Source of the DNA: Candidatus Aquiluna sp. UB-MaderosW2red
GTDB lineage: Bacteria > Actinomycetota > Actinomycetes > Actinomycetales > Microbacteriaceae
Assembly: GCF_900100865.1 (NCBI RefSeq)
Contig: NZ_LT627734.1
Span: forward strand, 1,240,001-1,304,000
Length of the DNA stretch: 64,000 bases
Reading direction: 5' to 3'
The notes beneath the pieces were generated by a model, which saw nothing but the letters and a program-made list of their open reading frames with translations, was not told the origin of the DNA and did not search any database. Position numbers and translations under genes: made by a program. Of this stretch, positions 1-8,526 are shown in pieces; the stretch's first letter is position 1, and each line of letters begins with the position of its first letter.

Positions 1-2
1 CA

Positions 3-59
3 GAGTCAACACAGGAAGTCAAGCCAAAGCGCAAGGCTAAGGAATTAACTTCAAAATAA
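3..59 (+). CDS. C-terminal fragment of an unidentified protein (truncated by window edge)
   Basis: Reading from base 3 gives an open frame of 18 codons that ends at TAA (57-59), with the residues ESTQEVKPKRKAKELTSK. The fragment is lysine-rich and hydrophilic, like the disordered basic tails of many actinobacterial proteins. A strong terminator hairpin begins 9 bases after the stop, which supports this frame and direction over the other two plus frames; those also end close by. Too little is visible to name the protein. Confidence 0.4.
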   Translation, partial: ESTQEVKPKRKAKELTSK

Positions 60-67
60 TCTAACCT

Positions 68-114
68 AACTAATAAACCCCCAACTGAATTAAGCAGTTG
101 GGGGTTTATTAGTT
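68..114. terminator. Bidirectional intrinsic terminator, 20-bp perfect stem
   Basis: A perfect inverted repeat, 68-87 against 95-114, encloses a 7-nt loop. Its GC-rich core CCCCCAACTG/CAGTTGGGGG is flanked on each side by AT-rich arms that read TTTATTAGTT in either direction, so it can end transcription from both strands. It lies 9 bases after the plus-strand stop at 59 and beyond the ssrA terminator on the minus strand, so it probably serves the plus-strand gene and acts as a backstop for ssrA. Confidence 0.85.
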
Positions 115-148
115 AAAAAGAAAACCCTCAGGCCGTTGGTCTGAGGGT
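111..148 (-). terminator. ssrA intrinsic terminator
   Basis: On the minus strand the stem ACCCTCAG (148-141) pairs with CTGAGGGT (131-124) around a 9-nt loop and is followed by TTTTCTTTTT. It starts 8 bases after the 3' end of tmRNA, the expected place for the ssrA terminator. Confidence 0.85.
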
Positions 149-155
149 GCTCAAA

Positions 156-524
156 GGTGGAGATGCCGGGAATCGAACCCGGGTCCAATGCAACATTCAT
201 GATTCTTCTACGGGTGTAGCTTCGTTATTCGTTCTACTTGGCCCCAGCATTTGTTTGAAGCAACTACGCTGACAGGCCCAGTTACAGTAAAAGTCCCAAT
301 CAGCCCTGCAACCCAGCTAACCAGCAAGATTTCTAAATGACGTCTAGATCCGGCACGAAATCACAACCGGTTAAACGGACTTCGGGGCTAGCTATGCAGC
401 TAGGGCGAAGTCGGCGCGCTTTGTATTGGCACCTATAGTTTTGAACACATCGTTTACGAGATAAGTGCTCATCCTCGACCCGCTTCTTTCACTCATTACT
501 ACAATGTCGAAACCGATCATCCCC
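156..524 (-). ncRNA. ssrA: Transfer-messenger RNA (tmRNA)
   Basis: tmRNA rescues stalled ribosomes: it acts as an alanine tRNA, then as a short mRNA that adds a degradation tag. The minus strand begins GGGGATGATCGGTTTCGAC at 524, the conserved tmRNA 5' end. It finishes with the T-arm GGGTTCGATTCCCGG and CATCTCC, which pairs with the 5' GGGGATG to form a 7-bp acceptor stem (one G-U pair). The resume codon and tag frame are visible (392-430). The 3' end reads ACC followed by T, so the final CCA is not fully encoded and must be completed by a CCA-adding enzyme. The length of about 369 nt is normal for a one-piece tmRNA; no permutation is seen. Confidence 0.95.
392..430 (-). other. tmRNA tag-peptide reading frame (ANTKRADFALAA)
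   Basis: From the resume codon GCC at 430-428 the frame reads Ala-Asn-Thr-Lys-Arg-Ala-Asp-Phe-Ala-Leu-Ala-Ala and stops at TAG (394-392). The C-terminal ALAA is the degradation signal recognised by Clp proteases and their adaptors. The tag is 12 residues long and follows the actinobacterial A-x-x-x-R-x-(D/E)-(F/Y)-ALAA pattern. Confidence 0.9.
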
Positions 525-533
525 ATGTTTAGT

Positions 534-563
534 TGTATAAGTGTCGTGCCCTGGTTTGACCAA
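534..563 (-). promoter_or_regulatory. Probable ssrA promoter
   Basis: On the minus strand, TTGGTC (563-558) and TATACA (539-534) are separated by 18 nt and sit 7-9 nt before the tmRNA 5' end at 524. This is a good sigma-70-type arrangement. The rest of the 147-base gap between ctaF and ssrA (525-671) shows nothing else I can support; no clear terminator follows ctaF. Confidence 0.55.
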
Positions 564-671
564 GGAGATAAGGATAACAGCTTTCAACTGTTTTCTCTTG
601 CTGTCTAATGCAAATAGAGATCAACAGCAGGCACATTTGGCTAATTGAGGCGCATGCACCCGTTCGCAGCC

Positions 672-1088
672 CTATGAACGAGCGTGTGCTCCGCGACTGT
701 ACTCGAACACGAAGCCAATAACTGCAACGATTGCGAATGGGATCGCAAAATAAGTGAGCCACCAGCCGACAGCAAGCGAGAGAAACACGAAGGCAAGAGA
801 AGCTCCAAGGATCAGTGGCCACCAACTCCATGGGCTGAAAAACCCGACTTCACCAGAGTCGTCTGAGATTTCAGCATCTAGGCGATCTTCTGGAAGCAAA
901 GCCGAGCGCTTATCGGCAGCGTATAGGTAGTAAGCGATGAATAAACATAACGGAACCAATAATCCAATGACGATTGTGCCAATTGGCTCGGTGTAGCCCC
1001 AATAAATATTGGAGAGCAGAACATACCCGACCGCTGTCAGTGTGAAGAAAACGGCCAAGACAATTAGCATGCCAATGTTTGATTTCAC
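672..1088 (-). CDS. ctaF: Cytochrome c oxidase subunit 4 (CtaF)
   Basis: A small membrane subunit found in actinobacterial aa3-type cytochrome c oxidase. The 138-residue protein has the expected layout: hydrophobic segments near residues 7-27 and 34-57, a polar stretch (about 58-90), then two more membrane segments and a short polar end. Length and hydropathy match CtaF, and it is the last gene of ctaC-ctaD-ctaF. It starts with GTG, which overlaps the ctaD stop as GTGA (4 nt), indicating translational coupling. Function is assigned by context and length; the family has no catalytic residues. Confidence 0.9.
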   Translation of the reverse strand: MKSNIGMLIVLAVFFTLTAVGYVLLSNIYWGYTEPIGTIVIGLLVPLCLFIAYYLYAADKRSALLPEDRLDAEISDDSGEVGFFSPWSWWPLILGASLAFVFLSLAVGWWLTYFAIPFAIVAVIGFVFEYSRGAHARS

Positions 1089-2776
1089 TTAACTAATCCC
1101 TCCTTGACGTAGGCATCCTTTGCCTCTTGAGCCGCGTACTCGGGATGGTTCATGTCAAACGCAGGAGACTCGGAGCGAATTCTTGGAATGGAGTGGAAGT
1201 TGTGCCTTGGAAAAGGCGATTCCGTGGCCCACTCTAGCGAGCGGCCGTAACCCCAAGGGTCCTTGAGCCCAACCATTTTGCCGTGCCGCGCGGTGATGAA
1301 AACGTTCCAGAAGAATGGAATCATCGACACTGCCAGAAGCGCAGCCCCTGCCGAAGAGATTAGGTTCATTTCGGCAAAACCGTCCTCAACAAGATAAGTG
1401 GCATATCGACGAGGCATTCCAAGCACACCGAGCCAATGCTGAACCAAGAACGTAGTGTGGAATCCGATGAATAAGATCCAAAAGTGGATTTTACCCAGGC
1501 GTTCGTTGAGCATCTTGCCGGTGAACTTAGGCCACCAGAAGTAGAATCCGGCAAACATTGCAAACACCACAGTTCCAAAGACAACGTAGTGGAAGTGAGC
1601 GACAACGAAATAACTGTCAGACAGAGCGAAGTTTAAGGCCGGTGACGCCAATATCACTCCAGTCAGACCCCCAAAGACGAAGCTCACTAAGAAGCCCAGA
1701 CTCCAGAGCATCGGAGTTTCAAAGGTAACCGAACCGCGCCAGAGCGTTCCAATCCAGTTGAATATCTTCACACCCGTGGGAACTGCGATAAGCATCGTGG
1801 TGAACGCGAAGAAAGGAAGAAGCACTTGGCCTGTTACATACATGTGGTGAGCCCATACCGTCATCGACAAGGCAGCAATGGCAATCGTGGCATAGACCAA
1901 TGTCCTATAGCCAAAGATCGGTTTGCGGCTGAATACGGGGAGGATCTCAGAAATAATTCCAAAGAACGGTAGCGCAATGATGTAAACCTCTGGGTGCCCA
2001 AAGAACCAGAACAAGTGCTGCCAAAGCATTGCTCCCCCGTTTTCGGGGTCAAAAATGTGAGCGCCCAGCTTGCGATCAGCTCCGAGTGCAAATAATGCCG
2101 CAGCCAGCGGTGGGAACGCCATGATGATCAAGATTGACGTGACTAGGGTGTTCCAGGTGAAGATCGGCATGCGCCACATTGTCATTCCAGGTGCACGCAT
2201 TGTGATGATGGTGGTGATGAAGTTCACGCCACCTAAAATGGTCCCGAAACCGCTCAGGGCTAATCCGAAGACCCAAAGATCTCCGCCAATGCCTGGCGAA
2301 AATGTGGTGTTCGACAGCGGAGCGTAGGCAAACCAGCCGAAGGAAGCCGCCCCCTGCGGGGTAAAGAAGCCGGAAACTGCGATTAGAGATCCAAAGCTAA
2401 AGAGCCAGTAGGCAATCGAGTTCAGCCTTGGGAAAGCCACATCGGGGGCCCCGATTTGAACTGGCATTAAAACGTTTGCAAAACCTGCAAAAAGCGGGGT
2501 TGCAAACATAAGAAGCATGATTGTTCCGTGCATGGTGAAAAGCTGGTTGTACTGTTCCTTCGTGGCAACAACCTCAAGGCCGGGCAGGGCAAGCTGAGCG
2601 CGAATAATCAAGGCCATCACGCCAGCAATGAGGAAGTATAAAAAAGAGGTGATCAGGTATAAGTAGCCAATTTTCTTGTGGTCGGTGGTGGTTACCCAGT
2701 CGACAATAATCTGACCCTTGGTTCGCTTAGGTGTGAAGCTAGATGGGTTGGAGCGAATGTCGGTTATCGTTGCCAT
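1085..2776 (-). CDS. ctaD: Cytochrome c oxidase subunit I (CtaD)
   Basis: Catalytic subunit of the aa3 oxidase: it reduces O2 to water at the haem a3-CuB centre and pumps protons across the cytoplasmic membrane. The 563-residue protein shows GHPEVY, with the His and Tyr of the CuB site, the HHMY motif with two further CuB histidines, and [10 protein letters not shown] with the haem a/a3 ligands. An early TMHGTIM carries another haem ligand and is followed by the NVLMP segment of the D proton path. About 12 membrane spans are expected and fit the hydropathy. It starts 6 nt after ctaC. Subunit III (ctaE) is not here; in actinobacteria it usually lies with the cytochrome bcc genes. Confidence 0.97.
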   Translation of the reverse strand: MATITDIRSNPSSFTPKRTKGQIIVDWVTTTDHKKIGYLYLITSFLYFLIAGVMALIIRAQLALPGLEVVATKEQYNQLFTMHGTIMLLMFATPLFAGFANVLMPVQIGAPDVAFPRLNSIAYWLFSFGSLIAVSGFFTPQGAASFGWFAYAPLSNTTFSPGIGGDLWVFGLALSGFGTILGGVNFITTIITMRAPGMTMWRMPIFTWNTLVTSILIIMAFPPLAAALFALGADRKLGAHIFDPENGGAMLWQHLFWFFGHPEVYIIALPFFGIISEILPVFSRKPIFGYRTLVYATIAIAALSMTVWAHHMYVTGQVLLPFFAFTTMLIAVPTGVKIFNWIGTLWRGSVTFETPMLWSLGFLVSFVFGGLTGVILASPALNFALSDSYFVVAHFHYVVFGTVVFAMFAGFYFWWPKFTGKMLNERLGKIHFWILFIGFHTTFLVQHWLGVLGMPRRYATYLVEDGFAEMNLISSAGAALLAVSMIPFFWNVFITARHGKMVGLKDPWGYGRSLEWATESPFPRHNFHSIPRIRSESPAFDMNHPEYAAQEAKDAYVKEGLVK

Positions 2777-2782
2777 TTTTCC

Positions 2783-3637
2783 TTAGTCCTCACGAGTAAC
2801 TTTGCCGCCAGGCATATTCTGATTTCTGTCAAATTCCCCTGAGAGCTGGCCTACGTTTCCAGCAACCGCAAGCTGACCCATTTGTTTTTCATACTCCGCC
2901 AACGAAACCACCTTGACATTAAAGAGCATCATGGAGTGATATTCTCCGCAGAGCTCAGCGCATTTGCCGATGTAGGTTCCCTCCTTCAAGGGAGTGAAGT
3001 ACATGTAGTTGGTGTGTCCGGGGAACATGTCCTTCTTATACAGAAAATCGACTACCCAAAAAGAGTGGATGACGTCCCTGGAGTTCAGTTCGATCTGAAC
3101 GCTCTTACCTACCGGGAGGTAAAGGGTTGGCAGTTTGGATAAGACGTCAGGATCCGGACCCTCGACCTGGGCCTGAATGCCGGAGAAGTAAACGTTGTCG
3201 TCCACGTAATTAAAGTCCCAGCTCCACTGCTTTGCCACGACTTCAATCCTGACATCCGGCTCTTCAACAGGGTTTTCAATCAGCGACATGTCTCTCGCGG
3301 TGAAGGCGAAGAAGCCCACCACGAGAATTAGAGGGATCACTGTAAAAAGAGTCTCAATTGGAAGGTTGTACCTCAGCTGAACCGGCATTTCGGTTTCACC
3401 CTTGCGGCGACGGTAAACAATCAACGCCCAGGCCATTAGAGCCCAAGAGATCGCTCCGACCAGTAGCAAAACTATCCATGAAGTGGTCCAGAGCCCAATG
3501 ACTAAGTCGGTGTGATTTGTGACTCCAGCAGCGTCTGGAAGAAAGCCACGCTGCATTTCTGGAGAACACCCGGTTAGAAAGAGCAACGAAGACGCTGCAG
3601 TGATCGCAACAGGTATCCGGCGACGGTTCTTATTCAC
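2783..3637 (-). CDS. ctaC: Cytochrome c oxidase subunit II (CtaC), lipoprotein
   Basis: Receives electrons from the cytochrome bcc complex through its CuA centre and passes them to CtaD. The N-terminus is a lipoprotein signal with lipobox LTGC (Cys24 lipidated). Two membrane helices follow (about 45-75 and 92-112), then a cupredoxin domain with CuA ligands: His in DVIHSFW and the CAELCGEYHSMM motif with two Cys, Glu, His and Met. The chosen start is GTG with the ribosome site GAAGGAAG. It is first in ctaC-ctaD-ctaF and follows an ErpA-type Fe-S gene by 79 nt, an order also seen around the Mycobacterium cta genes. Confidence 0.96.
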   Translation of the reverse strand: MNKNRRRIPVAITAASSLLFLTGCSPEMQRGFLPDAAGVTNHTDLVIGLWTTSWIVLLLVGAISWALMAWALIVYRRRKGETEMPVQLRYNLPIETLFTVIPLILVVGFFAFTARDMSLIENPVEEPDVRIEVVAKQWSWDFNYVDDNVYFSGIQAQVEGPDPDVLSKLPTLYLPVGKSVQIELNSRDVIHSFWVVDFLYKKDMFPGHTNYMYFTPLKEGTYIGKCAELCGEYHSMMLFNVKVVSLAEYEKQMGQLAVAGNVGQLSGEFDRNQNMPGGKVTRED

Positions 3638-3672
3638 TGAAACTTCCTTCTAAATAGCAATTATGCGTCCTA

Positions 3673-3697
3673 ATTCTAACCCGAGGGTTATTAGAAT
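3673..3697 (-). promoter_or_regulatory. Possible ctaC promoter -10 overlapping a dyad
   Basis: The minus strand carries TAGAAT (3678-3673), a good -10 element, 36 nt before the ctaC GTG. It forms one arm of an inverted repeat (ATTCTAA 3673-3679, TTAGAAT 3691-3697) with an inner AACCC/GGGTT dyad. No clear -35 is visible. An operator overlapping the -10 is plausible but unproven. Confidence 0.3.
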
Positions 3698-3716
3698 TTT
3701 GGGAGTTTTGGTGCAT

Positions 3717-4058
3717 TTAGCTAAAGGAATCTCCGCAGGCACAAGAGCCACCCGCATTTGGATTGTCGATGGTGAAGCCCTGCTTCTGAATGGTGTCCTC
3801 GAAATCGATTGAAGCTCCGTCTAGATAAACCACGCTCATCGCGTCGACCACCACCTCTACCCCGGAAAAAGCTGCTACAGCATCGGCCTCTTCTAGCTGC
3901 TCGTCAAAAAATAGCTGGTAAATCAGTCCCGAGCAGCCACCCGGCTGCACGGTTACTCTGAGCCTGAGGTCATCGCGACCTTCGGCGGATAACAGACCGC
4001 GTACTTTTTCAACTGCGGTGTCAGTCAGAACTACTCCGTGGGTTGCGACATTTGACAT
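3717..4058 (-). CDS. erpA: Iron-sulfur cluster insertion protein, HesB/IscA family (ErpA-type)
   Basis: A-type Fe-S carrier that accepts a cluster and delivers it to target enzymes. The 113-residue protein has the three invariant cysteines of the family: Cys42 in PGGCSG and Cys106/Cys108 in SCACGDSF. Start codon ATG follows GGGAGA with 6-nt spacing. It lies 20 nt downstream of the M20 dipeptidase gene and 79 nt upstream of ctaC, so it could be read with either. The position next to the oxidase genes fits a role in supplying respiratory Fe-S proteins, though that link is inferred. Confidence 0.9.
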   Translation of the reverse strand: MSNVATHGVVLTDTAVEKVRGLLSAEGRDDLRLRVTVQPGGCSGLIYQLFFDEQLEEADAVAAFSGVEVVVDAMSVVYLDGASIDFEDTIQKQGFTIDNPNAGGSCACGDSFS

Positions 4059-4078
4059 TATTTCTCCCTAAATCTCTC

Positions 4079-5491
4079 TTAGTTTAACTCATTAGTTAGC
4101 AACTGATTCCCGTGAAGCAACAAAAGAGTTTCTGCAGCCATCGCTCTTTTCAAAGTTGGCAAATGCTGGGACTCGTTTGGGCTGTGAGCTCTTGAGTCGG
4201 GCTCCTCAACGCCAGTAACCAATATCTCAGCCTGAGGAAAGACTCGGGCAAAGTCGGTTATAAAAGGAATCGAACCACCAATTCCAATATTTACCGACGG
4301 ATTTGGCCAGCAAGCACTGAAAGCCTCGTGTGCCAACTTTGAGGCCCAGCCGCTCTTAGCGAGATACCCGGGACCCTGTTCGCTGTGCCCAAAACTCACG
4401 CGAGCTCCAAAGGGAGCGTGAGATTCGAGGTGCTTGCGCAATAAATCCAAACCCGTAGCTGGATTTTCATCGGGTGAAAGCCTGAGCGAAATCTTGGCGG
4501 TAATTTCCGGTTGCGCAGTGTTCGAGGAGAGCGCAACCGTAGGGGCATCGATGCCAATCACGGTAACCGCAGGTTCCCCCCAGTTCTGCTGAACCAAAGA
4601 TTTGGATCCAAGAATCTGCACGCCCTCTAGAATTCCAGCAGATTGTCGGAACTCTTCTTCGCTGAGTGGTAATTCGTCCACCTTGGTTGACCGCAGCCCA
4701 GAAATTGCAACATCTCCCCTCTCATCCGTGAGGCTGTCCAGAAGGCGAATCATCGCGGTCATAGCATCCGGTAGCGGGCCGCCAAACATCCCGGAGTGAA
4801 CCGCATGGTCGAGGGTCTTGATTGTCACAACCTGAGACACCATTCCTCGAAGCGATGTGGTCAGAGCTGGCACCTCTTCGGTCCAGTTGCCACTATCGGC
4901 CACGATGATTAAATCAGCGGCCAAATCTTTCTCGTTATCAATCAAGAAATTCGCAAATGACTCAGAACCCGCTTCCTCTTCACCTTCAATAAATAAAGTC
5001 ACCCCGAGGTTTAATTCTTCGGCGAGATGCTTTAAACCCTTGATTGCCCAGAGGTGGGTCACAATCCCAGCCTTGTCATCGGACGCTCCCCGACCAAAAA
5101 GCCTCTCCCCCTTGCGGGTCGCAACAAAAGGCTCGGTTTCCCAAAGCTCAGAATCCCCCGGCGGCTGAACATCGTGGTGAGCGTAAAGCAGGACATGAGG
5201 CACTCCCGGCTTGCCGGCTCGCCTAGCTAATATCGCCGGAGAACCAAGTTGGCCATCTGGTTTTTTCGATTTGCGAATGTCGACCCAATCAAAAAAATCT
5301 AGGTTCTCAAACTCTTGAGCCACCCGCTGAGCTGAAAGTTCAAGATTCTGGGGATCAAAAGCCGGCCACGCAATTCCCGGGATGGATACAAACTCGCCTA
5401 GCAGATTCACCGCTTCATCGAATTCTCGGGAGATAAATTCCTCTACGGGAGTAACTAAGGATTGGTCTAAGGGTTTTTCGCTAAACGCCAT
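4079..5491 (-). CDS. M20 family dipeptidase / metallopeptidase
   Basis: A cytoplasmic zinc peptidase of the ArgE/DapE/CPG2 (M20) family, probably a broad-specificity dipeptidase. The zinc and catalytic residues are seen in order: LLYAHHDVQPPG (His and Asp), GRGASDDKAG (bridging Asp), EGEEEAGS (catalytic Glu and zinc Glu), VADSGNW (Asp) and, near the end, RAHSPNE (last His). A dimerisation domain lies between (about residues 200-350). 470 residues is normal. The ATG at 5491 has no ribosome site; instead TAGATT lies 6 nt upstream, so its mRNA is probably leaderless. Substrate is not predictable from sequence. Confidence 0.92.
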   Translation of the reverse strand: MAFSEKPLDQSLVTPVEEFISREFDEAVNLLGEFVSIPGIAWPAFDPQNLELSAQRVAQEFENLDFFDWVDIRKSKKPDGQLGSPAILARRAGKPGVPHVLLYAHHDVQPPGDSELWETEPFVATRKGERLFGRGASDDKAGIVTHLWAIKGLKHLAEELNLGVTLFIEGEEEAGSESFANFLIDNEKDLAADLIIVADSGNWTEEVPALTTSLRGMVSQVVTIKTLDHAVHSGMFGGPLPDAMTAMIRLLDSLTDERGDVAISGLRSTKVDELPLSEEEFRQSAGILEGVQILGSKSLVQQNWGEPAVTVIGIDAPTVALSSNTAQPEITAKISLRLSPDENPATGLDLLRKHLESHAPFGARVSFGHSEQGPGYLAKSGWASKLAHEAFSACWPNPSVNIGIGGSIPFITDFARVFPQAEILVTGVEEPDSRAHSPNESQHLPTLKRAMAAETLLLLHGNQLLTNELN

Positions 5492-5497
5492 GGCAGT

Positions 5498-5503
5498 AAT
5501 CTA
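5498..5503 (-). promoter_or_regulatory. Probable -10 element, leaderless M20 peptidase mRNA
   Basis: TAGATT on the minus strand ends 6 nt before the ATG at 5491, which places the transcription start at or next to the start codon. No Shine-Dalgarno-like sequence precedes that ATG. The 35-base gap to the divergent DUF3043 gene leaves little room for anything else. Confidence 0.45.
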
Positions 5504-5526
5504 GTGGCAAATCCTGAAAGGTTCAG

Positions 5527-6066
5527 ATGAGTGATCTAAGCGAACCAAAAGCTGGAAAAGGTCGACCGACCCCGGCCAGAAAAGACCAAGAGCATGCTAA
5601 CCAGCGCCCTTTGGTTGGAGATCGCAGTAAGGCTGCTAAGTCAGCAAATAAAGACAAAGTACGCGAGGAGCGAAAAAAGTCCCGCGAGGGCATGATGGCC
5701 GGGGACGAGCGCTACCTAACCGCTCGCGACAAGGGCCCTCAGCGAAAGCTCGCCCGCGATGTCGTGGACACGCGATTCACGGCAGGCGAGCTAGTTCTGC
5801 CGCTCTTGCTGGTAGTCGTACTGACCACCTTCATTGACTCTTACATTGTCCAACTAGTGTCACTTTTCACAATGTGGGGACTGTTTGGAGTCGTGGCAAT
5901 AGATGCCTGGATTGTTGGCCGCAGAGTCAAAAAGATGGTGACCGCAAAGTTCGGTGCCGACAAGCTCGAAGGCGGCTTGGTTTGGTATGGAGCAATGCGT
6001 TCAATTCAGATGCGCTCACTGCGGATTCCGAAGCCGCAGGTCGCGCGCTTTGCAAAGCTTAAATAA
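5527..6066 (+). CDS. DUF3043 membrane protein
   Basis: An actinobacterial family of unknown function. The 179 residues have a long, charged, Lys/Arg-rich cytoplasmic N-terminus (1-95), two closely spaced membrane helices (about 97-115 and 119-137) and a basic C-terminal tail ending in RFAKLK. The GERYLTARDKGPxRKLARDxVD-like stretch before the helices is characteristic of the family. Start ATG follows GAAAGG at good spacing. It is divergent from the M20 peptidase and 24 nt upstream of the aldo/keto reductase, so those two may share a transcript. No function should be inferred. Confidence 0.85.
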   Translation: MSDLSEPKAGKGRPTPARKDQEHANQRPLVGDRSKAAKSANKDKVREERKKSREGMMAGDERYLTARDKGPQRKLARDVVDTRFTAGELVLPLLLVVVLTTFIDSYIVQLVSLFTMWGLFGVVAIDAWIVGRRVKKMVTAKFGADKLEGGLVWYGAMRSIQMRSLRIPKPQVARFAKLK

Positions 6067-6090
6067 TCACTAGTAGATAGGGCAATAAAA

Positions 6091-7092
6091 ATGCAGTTTA
6101 GATATCTTGGCGACTCCGGTTTCAAAGTTTCAGAAATCATCTACGGCAACTGGCTGACCCATGCCTCTCAAATAGCCGATGACCAAGCGATGATGACCGT
6201 TGCTGCAGCGCTTGAAGCCGGCATCACCACTTATGACACTGCAGATGTATACGCCAACCAGGCCGCGGAAACCGTGTTGGGTAAAGCCCTGAAAAACCAG
6301 CGCCGAGAAGGTCTTGAGATTCTGACAAAGGTCTACTGGCCAGTTGCTGAAAAGGGTCCAAATGACACTGGATTGAGCCGCAAGCACATCTTCGAGTCCA
6401 TAAACGGTTCGCTAAAGCGGCTTCAGACCGACTACGTCGATCTCTACCAGGCTCACCGTTACGACTACGAAACACCCCTCGAAGAGACCATGCAGGCGTT
6501 TGGTGACCTTGTGCGTATGGGCAAGGTTCTTTACGTAGGTGTCTCAGAGTGGACCGCAGAGCAAATTAGCGAAGGCCAAAAACTTGCCAAAGGACTTGGC
6601 TTCAAGATTGTCTCCAATCAGCCGCAGTACTCGATGTTGTATCGGGTAATTGAGGAAAAAGTCATTCCCACCAGCGAGCAAAACGGCGTCACTCAGATTG
6701 TTTGGTCGCCGATGGCTCAAGGAGTTCTCTCCGGCAAATATCTGCCGGGAGCACCGCTTCCTGAGGGCTCAAGAGCTGCCGATCCAGAACTGGCGAGCAT
6801 TATCGAGAAATACATGTCAGATGAGGTGCTAACTAAAGTTCAGCTCCTAAAGCCATTAGCCGATGAGCTGAGCATCACAATGGCTCAGCTCTCAATCGCT
6901 TGGGTTCTGAACAATTCAAACATTTCTGCGGCGATTGTTGGGGCATCTAAGCCAGAGCAAATCGCTTCCAATGTTGCAGCCAGCGGTGTGAAAATTCCAA
7001 AGGAAATGCTCATCAAAATTGACGAGATTCTCGGCTCAAGCGTCGTGCGAGACGCGAGCCTCACTAAATCACCTGAAGGAAGAATGTCCTAG
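6091..7092 (+). CDS. Aldo/keto reductase (Kv-beta/YghZ-like)
   Basis: An NADPH-dependent oxidoreductase of the aldo/keto reductase superfamily with a TIM-barrel fold. The 333 residues open with FRYLGDSGFKVSEI. The catalytic tetrad is visible as Asp and Tyr in YDTADVYANQAAE, Lys in ILTKVYW and His in YQAHRYD. IVGASKPEQI near the C-terminus fits the cofactor phosphate site. Length and motifs resemble the potassium-channel beta subunit branch. Its TAG stop overlaps the convergent pyrD stop within CTAG (7089-7092). Substrate unknown. Confidence 0.9.
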   Translation: MQFRYLGDSGFKVSEIIYGNWLTHASQIADDQAMMTVAAALEAGITTYDTADVYANQAAETVLGKALKNQRREGLEILTKVYWPVAEKGPNDTGLSRKHIFESINGSLKRLQTDYVDLYQAHRYDYETPLEETMQAFGDLVRMGKVLYVGVSEWTAEQISEGQKLAKGLGFKIVSNQPQYSMLYRVIEEKVIPTSEQNGVTQIVWSPMAQGVLSGKYLPGAPLPEGSRAADPELASIIEKYMSDEVLTKVQLLKPLADELSITMAQLSIAWVLNNSNISAAIVGASKPEQIASNVAASGVKIPKEMLIKIDEILGSSVVRDASLTKSPEGRMS

Positions 7093-8081
7093 AGACCCCG
7101 TGTGATACGGCGGGCCCAAAAAGGTCCGCCGTATACAAAACCCGTGTAAGCCTGAAGCAAGTTGGCCCCGAGTGCGATCCTGTTCCTTGCATCCTCCTGA
7201 GTTTCCAAACCACCCACTGAAATTATCGTGTAACCCTCTTTCAGCTCCGCTCGAGCAAGTTCCAGCATCTCTGTTGCTCTAAGTCTCAGCATCGGGCCAC
7301 TCAGCCCGCCAGCTTGTCTCAAAACCTCTGGATCTCCCGCAACCTCGCGCTTGATTGTCGTATTTGCGATCACCACTCCGCTGAGACCTAAACGCTTTAC
7401 CAGCTCCAAAACCGACAAGACGTCTTGGTCTGCAAGGTCCGGAGCTATTTTGACCAAAACTGGCTTCGATCCAGCCTCGGCTAATACGGCGCTAAGAATT
7501 GGACCTAGCTCCTGAACTTGTTGCAAATCCCGAAGACCTGGAGTATTCGGTGAGGAAACATTGACAACCAGATAGTCGGCCACTGGAGCCAAAAGCTTGG
7601 CACTAGCTCGATAATCAGCAGCAGCTAAATGAGCTTCGGTGACCTTGCTCTTCCCAATGTTTATTCCAATTATCGGCAAAACATCGTGACGCTCGCGCAA
7701 TTTTTGAATTCGCCTACTAACCGCCAGGGCTCCCTGATTATTAAAACCCATTCGGTTTATCAAAGCTCTTTGATCCGGAAGTCTAAACATCCGCGGTTTT
7801 GGATTTCCCGGCTGAGCAATTGCGGTTATGGTGCCAATCTCGATGTGCCCAAAACCAAGAGCATGCAAAGGGCGAATGTACTCTCCGTTTTTGTCAAAAC
7901 CTGCCGCCATTCCAAGTCGATTCTCAAAATTCAGCCCCAATTCGGTGATTGGTCTCGGTGACTTCTTCGCTCTGAGCAGGCCGACCTTTGACAAAAAAGA
8001 CAAACCAAAAACTACTACGTGGTGTGCGAATTCTGGCTCAAGCGGTTTGAAGAAAAACCTAAAAACAAGCCGGTACAGCAA
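7089..8081 (-). CDS. pyrD: Dihydroorotate dehydrogenase, quinone type (class 2)
   Basis: Oxidises dihydroorotate to orotate in pyrimidine synthesis and passes electrons to quinone at the membrane. The N-terminal helix pair (about residues 1-35) is the membrane-associating extension of class 2 enzymes. The FMN-binding barrel shows GLNFENRLGMAAGFDKNG, the IEIGTI segment, VVNVSSPNTPGLR with the catalytic Ser, VKIAPDL, NTTIKR and ISVGGL. Length (330) is slightly below the class average. The start is TTG, with AAGGAAA upstream and only 1 nt after the nrdR stop, so hisD-nrdR-pyrD is one operon. Confidence 0.93.
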   Translation of the reverse strand: MLYRLVFRFFFKPLEPEFAHHVVVFGLSFLSKVGLLRAKKSPRPITELGLNFENRLGMAAGFDKNGEYIRPLHALGFGHIEIGTITAIAQPGNPKPRMFRLPDQRALINRMGFNNQGALAVSRRIQKLRERHDVLPIIGINIGKSKVTEAHLAAADYRASAKLLAPVADYLVVNVSSPNTPGLRDLQQVQELGPILSAVLAEAGSKPVLVKIAPDLADQDVLSVLELVKRLGLSGVVIANTTIKREVAGDPEVLRQAGGLSGPMLRLRATEMLELARAELKEGYTIISVGGLETQEDARNRIALGANLLQAYTGFVYGGPFWARRITRGL

Positions 8082-8082
8082 T

Positions 8083-8526
8083 TTACGATTTCCTTAGTGA
8101 ATCTACAGCTGCCTCGAAGTCCTCGAGCGAATCCCAAGCTTGATAGACACTCGCAAAGCGCATGAACGCAACATGATCCAATTGCCTTAGTGGCACCAGG
8201 ATCGCAAGGCCAATGTCCTGGGCCTCAATGCTCGCAGCACCTGATGAACGAAGTGCTTCTTCTACCTGTTGAGCCAATAACGCTAGATCGGCATCGGTGA
8301 CTGGCCTGCCCTGGCAGGCCTTGCGCACACCAGAGACAATTTTGTCTCTTGAAAAAGGTTCGGTGACTCCACTTCTTTTGGTGACCATGAGACTTGCAGT
8401 TTCGATGGTTGTAAAACGCTTTTGGCACTCGGGGCATTGCCTGCGACGTCGAATTGAGGAGCCGTCGTCTGAGGTCCGGGAGTCAATCACCCTAGAGTCT
8501 GAATTTCTGCAAAATGGACAGTGCAT
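8083..8526 (-). CDS. nrdR: Transcriptional repressor NrdR
   Basis: Senses ATP/dATP and represses ribonucleotide reductase genes. The 147-residue protein has the zinc ribbon with Cys3, Cys6, Cys31 and Cys34 (CPFC...CPEC), the basic RRRRQC region for DNA binding and an ATP-cone from about residue 49 ([16 protein letters not shown]). Length is typical. The ATG overlaps the hisD stop by one base (TGATG). NrdR boxes in this window were not found, so its targets lie elsewhere. Confidence 0.95.
   Translation of the reverse strand: MHCPFCRNSDSRVIDSRTSDDGSSIRRRRQCPECQKRFTTIETASLMVTKRSGVTEPFSRDKIVSGVRKACQGRPVTDADLALLAQQVEEALRSSGAASIEAQDIGLAILVPLRQLDHVAFMRFASVYQAWDSLEDFEAAVDSLRKS

Noticed and set aside
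68-114. 20-bp perfect inverted repeat as a transposon end
   Set aside because: It sits right after a stop codon with a GC core and AT-rich flanks in both directions, which fits a bidirectional terminator; no transposase or target duplication.
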